Shown: positions 6,376 through 6,462 of the stretch, one piece after another
Position numbering within the stretch: the stretch's first letter is position 1
Layout of the letters: every line of letters begins with the position of its first letter
Source of the DNA: Desulfosarcina sp.
GTDB lineage: Bacteria > Desulfobacterota > Desulfobacteria > Desulfobacterales > Desulfosarcinaceae
DNA: 6,462 nt
Reading direction: 5' to 3'
Assembly: GCA_030642405.1 (NCBI GenBank)
Contig: DAOWNV010000167.1
Coordinates: forward strand, 1-6,462
Program-made: the position numbers and the translations under genes
The notes under the pieces: generated by a model
The model's database searches: none
What the model was told of the DNA's origin: nothing
What the model saw: only the letters and a program-made list of their open reading frames with translations

Positions 6376-6462
6376 TTGGATACAAATTTCAACACAGACC
6401 TGACACCTCTTTTTAATCCAAAATCAATTGCCATTATTGGCGCATCCAAAGATAGCAGCAAG
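6376..6462 (+). CDS. Acyl-CoA synthetase with N-terminal CoA-binding domain, probably ADP-forming acetate-CoA ligase family (partial, 5' end only)
   Basis: Only the first 29 codons are present. After a short lead, LTPLFNPKSIAIIGASKDSSK (residues 9-29) reproduces the typical beginning of the CoA-binding Rossmann domain of the ADP-forming acyl-CoA synthetase family: a conserved L.PLF.PKSIA lead, then the IIGAS nucleotide loop. Family members interconvert acyl-CoA, ADP and phosphate with the acid, CoA and ATP. In an organism with PFOR, such an enzyme could take acetyl-CoA to acetate with ATP formation. The same N-terminus occurs in fusion proteins with an acetyltransferase (Pat-like) domain and in other CoA ligases, which 29 residues cannot separate. 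The start is TTG with a strong ribosome binding site, and the preceding sequence offers a candidate promoter. The family call is firm, the exact substrate is not. Confidence 0.8.
   Translation, partial: MDTNFNTDLTPLFNPKSIAIIGASKDSSK

Overview
The window looks like chromosomal DNA of an anaerobic, probably sulfate-reducing bacterium of the Desulfobacterota (the former Deltaproteobacteria). The case rests on a single-chain pyruvate:ferredoxin oxidoreductase whose key residues fall at almost the same positions as in the Desulfovibrio africanus enzyme, including a C-terminal extension with a cysteine pair. The neighbours (LarB, a DUF192 protein, a spermidine-synthase-like protein and the start of a CoA-binding acyl-CoA synthetase) also suit that group. 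Genus and species cannot be read from the sequence.

Layout. Positions 1-65 hold a candidate promoter and a strong ribosome binding site. Positions 66-3713 encode the complete 1215-residue PFOR, followed by a clear intrinsic terminator (3744-3786). A new promoter with a perfect -35 box (3815-3843) precedes larB (3877-4644, TTG start), which makes an enzyme of nickel-pincer cofactor synthesis. After 130 nt comes a probable two-gene unit: an exported DUF192 protein (4775-5224) and, 17 nt later, a spermidine-synthase-fold protein (5242-5922). Positions 5923-6375 contain no intact gene. On the minus strand they hold the remnant of a J-domain (DnaJ-like) gene (6008-6250). It keeps the HPD motif and the rest of the domain but has lost helix I and any start codon. 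A candidate promoter (6288-6316) and a strong ribosome binding site (6364-6369) then lead into the first 29 codons of an acyl-CoA synthetase with an N-terminal CoA-binding domain, cut off by the window end.

How the genes fit together. PFOR turns pyruvate into acetyl-CoA plus reduced ferredoxin or flavodoxin. If the last gene is an ADP-forming acetate-CoA ligase, it could turn that acetyl-CoA into acetate and ATP. LarB works on the cofactor of LarA-type lactate racemases and related enzymes, so a lactate-pyruvate-acetyl-CoA theme is possible, but larA, larC and larE are not in the window. The DUF192 and spermidine-synthase-like genes have no evident link to this metabolism.

I found no CRISPR array, insertion sequence, tRNA, rRNA or phage gene, and no convincing new multi-gene system. 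The points most worth a second look are the J-domain remnant, the conserved cysteine pair in the PFOR tail, and the non-canonical spermidine-synthase-like protein.
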